This document shows positions 21,354 to 24,139 of a stretch of 24,139 bases of DNA, piece after piece. The DNA is from Sphingomonadaceae bacterium. Its GTDB lineage: Bacteria; Pseudomonadota; Alphaproteobacteria; Sphingomonadales; Sphingomonadaceae. A program made the translations under genes and the position numbers. Position 1 is the first letter of the stretch. Each line of letters begins with the position of its first letter. Location: positions 1-24,139 of the forward strand of contig JAFAZM010000300.1 of the NCBI GenBank assembly GCA_019239785.1, given 5' to 3'. The notes beneath the pieces are model-generated. The model saw only the letters and a program-made list of their open reading frames with translations, searched no databases and was not told the origin of the DNA.

Positions 21354-21387
21354 TCTACTTGACATTCTCTCGCTAACCATTTTCGAT

Positions 21388-21406
21388 GCCGCGCAAAGTG
21401 CGCGGC
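21388..21406 (+). other. Hairpin GCCGCGCA-AAG-TGCGCGGC between islet genes
   Basis: Perfect 8-base arms with a three-base loop, 35 bases after the stop of the 88-residue gene and 46 bases before the TTG start of the next. No T run follows. A TTGACA at 21359-21364 lies just before it, so the hairpin may be in the 5' leader of the next gene or act as an operator. Confidence 0.45.
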
Positions 21407-21451
21407 TGCAATCTGTGCGTACGAGCGGCGCAAAGGGGCGGGAGGGGGCTC

Positions 21452-22054
21452 TTGTTCAACAAATATGATGAGATCAGGGCGCTTGCATGCAGGTTCGCCA
21501 GCGAGATTTCGCGTGAGCTGAATGTACGATTCAACCTTGATGAGGCAATTTTCACAGAAGCCTTTATCTCGGCTCAGGTAACATGCGCTTTTCATGGGCG
21601 GGGCACTGCAAACCACATTAAGCAAGTAAGCCATCTATGCTTTTGGATTCTTAAGCTAAAACCATTTTCTCTTTCGCCTCGCTTTAAGGACAGCATCGCC
21701 GAGAAAATGAAGATCGACACTATTATAGATCATTTCGATAGTGACTACAAAGAAAGGGTGAAGGGAGCCGTACGCTCGCCCATAAACGAAATGGTGGCCC
21801 TGACATTGACCAAGGACCTAATTAATAAGGGATATTTGGATATTTCGAGTAAGCTCGACCATGTAAAAAGAGTTGGCGAAGACAAAGCGGAAGTTGATGT
21901 GTTGAATGAACGCATGCGCTACAATGACGAAAAGTTGGATCGGGTTTTCGGTGATCTTATTACATCCTTCCGGGAACACAACTATTCTGCGAGGGGGCTC
22001 GCCATCATGATGGGAGCGCTGTACTCAACCGGGTTTGAATCCCGTCACGCATAA
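21452..22054 (+). CDS. Hypothetical cytoplasmic protein of the islet
   Basis: 200 residues from the chosen start; not recognised. TTG at 21452 is preceded by GGGAGGGGG at proper distance; the frame is open to an ATG at 21386, but that ATG lacks a Shine-Dalgarno and its extra residues are arginine-rich leader translated across a hairpin. No signal peptide or transmembrane segment. The protein is mostly helical: NKYDEIRALACRFASEISRE (3-22), FTEAFISAQVTCAFHGRG, HIKQVSHLCFWILKLKPF, and a charged C-terminal half with DYKERVKGAV, LDHVKRVGEDKAEVDVLNER and ARGLAIMMGALYSTGF. Sampled 60-base blocks here are 42-47 percent GC, against about 65 percent in a sampled block of the chromosomal genes, so it was probably acquired. 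Confidence 0.72.
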   Translation: MFNKYDEIRALACRFASEISRELNVRFNLDEAIFTEAFISAQVTCAFHGRGTANHIKQVSHLCFWILKLKPFSLSPRFKDSIAEKMKIDTIIDHFDSDYKERVKGAVRSPINEMVALTLTKDLINKGYLDISSKLDHVKRVGEDKAEVDVLNERMRYNDEKLDRVFGDLITSFREHNYSARGLAIMMGALYSTGFESRHA

Positions 22055-22083
22055 ACTCCCAGCGAGGCTGGCAGGGCTCCCTG

Positions 22084-22497
22084 ATGAATCGATCGTCACT
22101 AAGGTTTATTGCTATCGCCGCGTTCGTCTGCAGCGCGATAACGTTGGCGGCTGCGGCCATTGAGACCCGAATCGGCTGTCCTGGATACGTCCTACATGCG
22201 AACACGGCAATCGTGGTCGCGGTGGGAGCATTGCTACGGTTTATGGTCACAAAGCACGGGGCAACACCGCCACAATCACCACCTGAGACTGGTGGCCTCA
22301 AGGGTTACATCGAATCATTGAGGGCGCCAAACGCAGATGGCCGGAAGCGACTGGCTGAGTTCAAACTTCGCGCGCTAACCATCATTATCTTCGCGTTATT
22401 GGCGGCGGCGTCATCGGGCTCAGCGATCTGGCTCCTGCCTGATGTCTGTAAATGTCCACAAACTATAGATGATGTGAGTCGACCACCCCCAATCTGA
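22084..22497 (+). CDS. Small membrane protein of the islet
   Basis: 137 residues, unrecognised. Three hydrophobic segments: about 7-26 (RFIAIAAFVCSAITLAAAAI), 37-54 (HANTAIVVAVGALLRFMV) and 95-118 (LRALTIIIFALLAAASSGSAIWLL), with a charged loop (58-94) between the second and third and a short Cys/Pro-rich tail (DVCKCPQTIDDVSRPPP). The ATG follows the preceding gene's stop by 29 bases with only a weak GGCAGGG upstream, so coupling to that gene is plausible. Paired with a cytoplasmic partner it resembles the make-up of some membrane-effector accessory systems, but there is no recognised domain. Confidence 0.65.
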   Translation: MNRSSLRFIAIAAFVCSAITLAAAAIETRIGCPGYVLHANTAIVVAVGALLRFMVTKHGATPPQSPPETGGLKGYIESLRAPNADGRKRLAEFKLRALTIIIFALLAAASSGSAIWLLPDVCKCPQTIDDVSRPPPI

Positions 22498-22838
22498 CAG
22501 TGAACTAGCCAAGGTGATCACCACGGGCCTCAGGCCCAACAGATTATCGTACGACTTTCGTCCCCCCTCGGAAGCGCGGAGCGCCTCGCTTCTTCGGTTT
22601 GTGGTCATGGACTCTCCCGCCGTAGCGACGTCACGGCTGTAGGGCTGCCCATTCTAGTCTCCACGCCTTCCCCTATCGAGGCGTGGCTTGGGATTGCATG
22701 TGAACGGTTCCGCCGACTCTGAGTACTTCTGCATTAGAGGGCCCAATAATCGACCGAGAATGAACCTTCCGCGCGCCGCCCTTCCACCGCCACCTGCGGC
22801 AGCGGACCACCTCCTTTTCTTGGAGCTTTTCACTTTTC
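22498..22838. other. Right part of islet, gene-poor, with two hairpins
   Basis: 341 bases between the islet membrane gene and the mobA stop, which face each other. Inverted repeats: GAAGCG (22571-22576) with CGCTTC (22587-22592), and CCACGCCT (22661-22668) with AGGCGTGG (22679-22686). Neither has a proper T run, but either could end transcription from the left. I see no coding frame, tRNA or integrase remnant. Confidence 0.5.
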
Positions 22839-23363
22839 CTACAAGGCGTTAGAAAGCATGGCTTCAGCGCGCGCCAGATCGTCTTCGTCGTTAATATTGA
22901 AAAAGGCGTCGACCGGGTCCGTTCCCCATTCGACCGCCTCATACCCCACCGCTTCGGCGAAGCCGTGCAGCGAGCGGCGGCCGGTTGCCAGATATGCGGC
23001 GAGACCGTCGGCGGCGCGGGCACGCCAGAGCGCACAGACCGGATGCAGCCGGCCGCCGCTTTCCGCCAAAGCAGCCGCCGCTTCCGTTCGGGCAAGCCGC
23101 TCGGCCAGATCATGCGGCAGGAACGGCATGTCGCAGGCAATGGTGAGAAAGTCGCCGCCTTTGGCGAGCGCCCCGGCGACGGCCCCAAGCGGCCCGCCGA
23201 TGCCGGGTGCGTCGCTCCCGCCGTCCGCCACCTCGACTTCGTCCGACCAGGCGCGGGCGAAGCGCAGGGCGCGGTCGAGGAGGCTCTCGCCGCCGAGCAG
23301 GCGCTGCGGCTTGAGGCCGCCAATCCGCCGGCCCTCGCCGCCGGCAAGGACGAGGATCCTCAT
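22839..23363 (-). CDS. mobA: Molybdenum cofactor guanylyltransferase MobA
   Basis: 174 residues. Adds GMP to molybdopterin-Mo to form the dinucleotide cofactor. Seen: LVLAGGEGRRIGGLKPQ (4-20), the nucleotide loop; DAPGIGGPLGAVAGAL (51-66); TIACDMPFLP (74-83) with the metal-binding Asp; and FFNINDEDDLARAE near the C-terminus, the usual N-I-N-x-x-x-D-L ending. Slightly short but complete. It overlaps the TSUP transporter stop (ATGA), so it is the last gene of the moaA - TSUP - mobA operon. A cytidylyltransferase (MocA-like) role cannot be excluded from sequence alone. Confidence 0.9.
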   Translation of the reverse strand: MRILVLAGGEGRRIGGLKPQRLLGGESLLDRALRFARAWSDEVEVADGGSDAPGIGGPLGAVAGALAKGGDFLTIACDMPFLPHDLAERLARTEAAAALAESGGRLHPVCALWRARAADGLAAYLATGRRSLHGFAEAVGYEAVEWGTDPVDAFFNINDEDDLARAEAMLSNAL

Positions 23364-24100
23364 GCGAAGATCAATTTGTAGCCGGCGACGATCAGCACGA
23401 GGCCGAGCGCCTGCAGCAGCCGTTCGCGCGGCAGCCGCTCGACGCCGAGCCAGGTGCCGAGCAGGGCGCCCGCCGCCACCGCTGCGATCAGGAACGGCAT
23501 CTCGGCCGGGAGCGCACGCACCGCCGCGAAATTGCCGGCGAGCCCGGCGATCGAGTTCAGCAGGATGAAGCCCGCGGCGACGCCCGACGTGTGGCGCGGC
23601 GTCTCCCAGGCGAAGAGGATGATCAAAGGGCTCAGGAAGATGCCGCCGCCGGTGCCGGTCAGGCCGGCGAGCAGGCCGAGCGCCGCCCCGGCCGGCAGGG
23701 TGATCGCAAAGGACGGCGTATGGACCTTCCGATAAGCGAGCTGCTTCGGCTGCCAGAACAGCCGTAGCGCCGAGGCCCAGAGCAAAGCGCCGACCAGGAA
23801 GCGGTAATAGTCCGGCGGCAGATGGACCCAGCCGCCGATGAAGGCCGCGGGCGTCGCCGTCGCCGCGAAGGCGAGCAGCAGCTTGAGATTGGTCTGCCCG
23901 CGATACCAGTAGCGGAAGGCGCCGAGCCCGGCGACGACGAGGTTCAGCGCCAGTGCGGTCGGCCGCATCGTCTCCGGCGCCACTCCGGCGAGCGCCATGA
24001 TCGCGAGATAGGCCGAGGCCCCGCCATGGCCGACCGAGGAATAAAGCGCCGCCGCGATCGCCATCAGGGCGGCGATCCAGGCGATGGTCGTCCAATCCAT
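23360..24100 (-). CDS. TSUP (TauE/SafE)-family membrane transporter
   Basis: 246 residues, about eight hydrophobic segments in two similar halves. Seen: SSVGHGGASAYLAIMALAGV (21-40), the first-repeat G-x-G-G-x family motif, and the second-repeat LLAGLTGTGGGIFLSPLIIL (about 141-160). Family knowledge: TSUP proteins carry sulfur-containing anions such as sulfite, sulfoacetate or thiosulfate. It sits between moaA and mobA with a one-base overlap on one side and four bases on the other, so it is co-translated with cofactor genes. Molybdate uptake, or sulfur handling linked to Moco sulfuration, is possible; both are inference. Confidence 0.9.
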   Translation of the reverse strand: MDWTTIAWIAALMAIAAALYSSVGHGGASAYLAIMALAGVAPETMRPTALALNLVVAGLGAFRYWYRGQTNLKLLLAFAATATPAAFIGGWVHLPPDYYRFLVGALLWASALRLFWQPKQLAYRKVHTPSFAITLPAGAALGLLAGLTGTGGGIFLSPLIILFAWETPRHTSGVAAGFILLNSIAGLAGNFAAVRALPAEMPFLIAAVAAGALLGTWLGVERLPRERLLQALGLVLIVAGYKLIFA

Positions 24101-24139
24101 TATCCGCCGGTGACGCTCATATGGCGGGCGACCGCGGGC
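24100..24139 (-). CDS. moaA: C-terminal end of GTP 3',8-cyclase MoaA (partial)
   Basis: Only the last 12 codons and the TAA are present: PAVARHMSVTGG. The R-x-M-S-x-x-G-G ending is the conserved MoaA tail whose terminal Gly-Gly enters the active site. Its stop shares one base with the TSUP ATG (TAATG). The assignment rests on this tail plus the Moco neighbours. Confidence 0.75.
   Translation of the reverse strand, partial: PAVARHMSVTGG

Noticed and set aside
20901..21380. 159-residue minus-strand open frame in the islet
   Set aside because: No ribosome binding site at its start and no recognisable domain or membrane pattern. It lies antisense to the 21087-21353 gene, which has AGGAG upstream and same-strand neighbours. 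It cannot be fully excluded.
22029..22044. T-arm-like sequence (CCGGGTTTGAATCCCG) suggesting a tRNA or attachment-site fragment
   Set aside because: It lies inside the 200-residue coding frame, has T instead of the invariant C in the T-loop, and there is no room for an anticodon arm between it and the possible D-arm upstream. Probably chance.
22839..24095. Single 418-codon minus-strand frame, apparent fusion of transporter and MobA
   Set aside because: The N-terminal part is an out-of-frame reading of the TSUP gene. MobA starts at its own ATG (23363) overlapping the transporter stop.
1..24139. CRISPR array, tRNA, rRNA, insertion sequence, prophage
   Set aside because: I looked for regular spaced repeats, clover-leaf genes, transposase or integrase motifs and phage structural genes and found none.

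Overview
The window is a GC-rich, tightly packed stretch of an alphaproteobacterial chromosome. Overlapping ATGA/GTGA start-stop junctions, the NDUFAF7/MidA methyltransferase, the gene repertoire and short glycine-zipper and tyrosine-rich secreted proteins suggest a sphingomonad. That assignment is by inference; there is no rRNA or other marker gene here.

Layout. Positions 1-2516 (minus strand) hold an lgt - midA-like - GNAT - pgeF housekeeping operon. An acyl-CoA synthetase (2596-4281, plus) points away from it. A 143-bp imperfect palindrome (4301-4443) separates it from an orphan exbD-like gene (4475-4903, minus) whose likely -10 box abuts a perfect 12-bp palindrome. Positions 5035-9020 carry mostly small envelope or unknown proteins: a membrane-anchored coiled-coil protein, a KTSC protein, two related secreted proteins sharing a C-X19-C motif and a near-identical upstream element, a DUF486 membrane protein, a secreted unknown, a multi-pass membrane protein and an NTF2-like protein.

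Positions 9057-16734 look like a dedicated inositol-phosphate and glycan locus. It has a CDP-alcohol phosphotransferase with a degenerate nucleotidyltransferase-like N-domain, inositol-1-phosphate synthase and a COG1213-type (inositol-phosphate cytidylyltransferase-like) enzyme as one minus-strand operon. A second CDP-alcohol phosphotransferase diverges from it. Two GT4 glycosyltransferases and a Wzx-type flippase follow. Together they could make CDP-inositol, transfer inositol phosphate to an acceptor, glycosylate it and flip it across the membrane; the product is unknown. This is my best candidate for an undescribed pathway.

The flippase runs directly into an FMN-dependent alpha-hydroxy-acid dehydrogenase and then a molybdenum-cofactor operon, moaD-moaE-moaB-moaC-moeA (17862-20715, plus), joined almost throughout by overlaps. 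A second Moco operon, moaA (partial) - TSUP transporter - mobA, comes in from the right on the minus strand. Between the two convergent Moco operons lies an AT-richer islet (about 20716-22838) with three unrecognised genes, one a membrane protein, and no visible integrase.

No tRNA, rRNA, CRISPR array, insertion sequence or prophage was seen.
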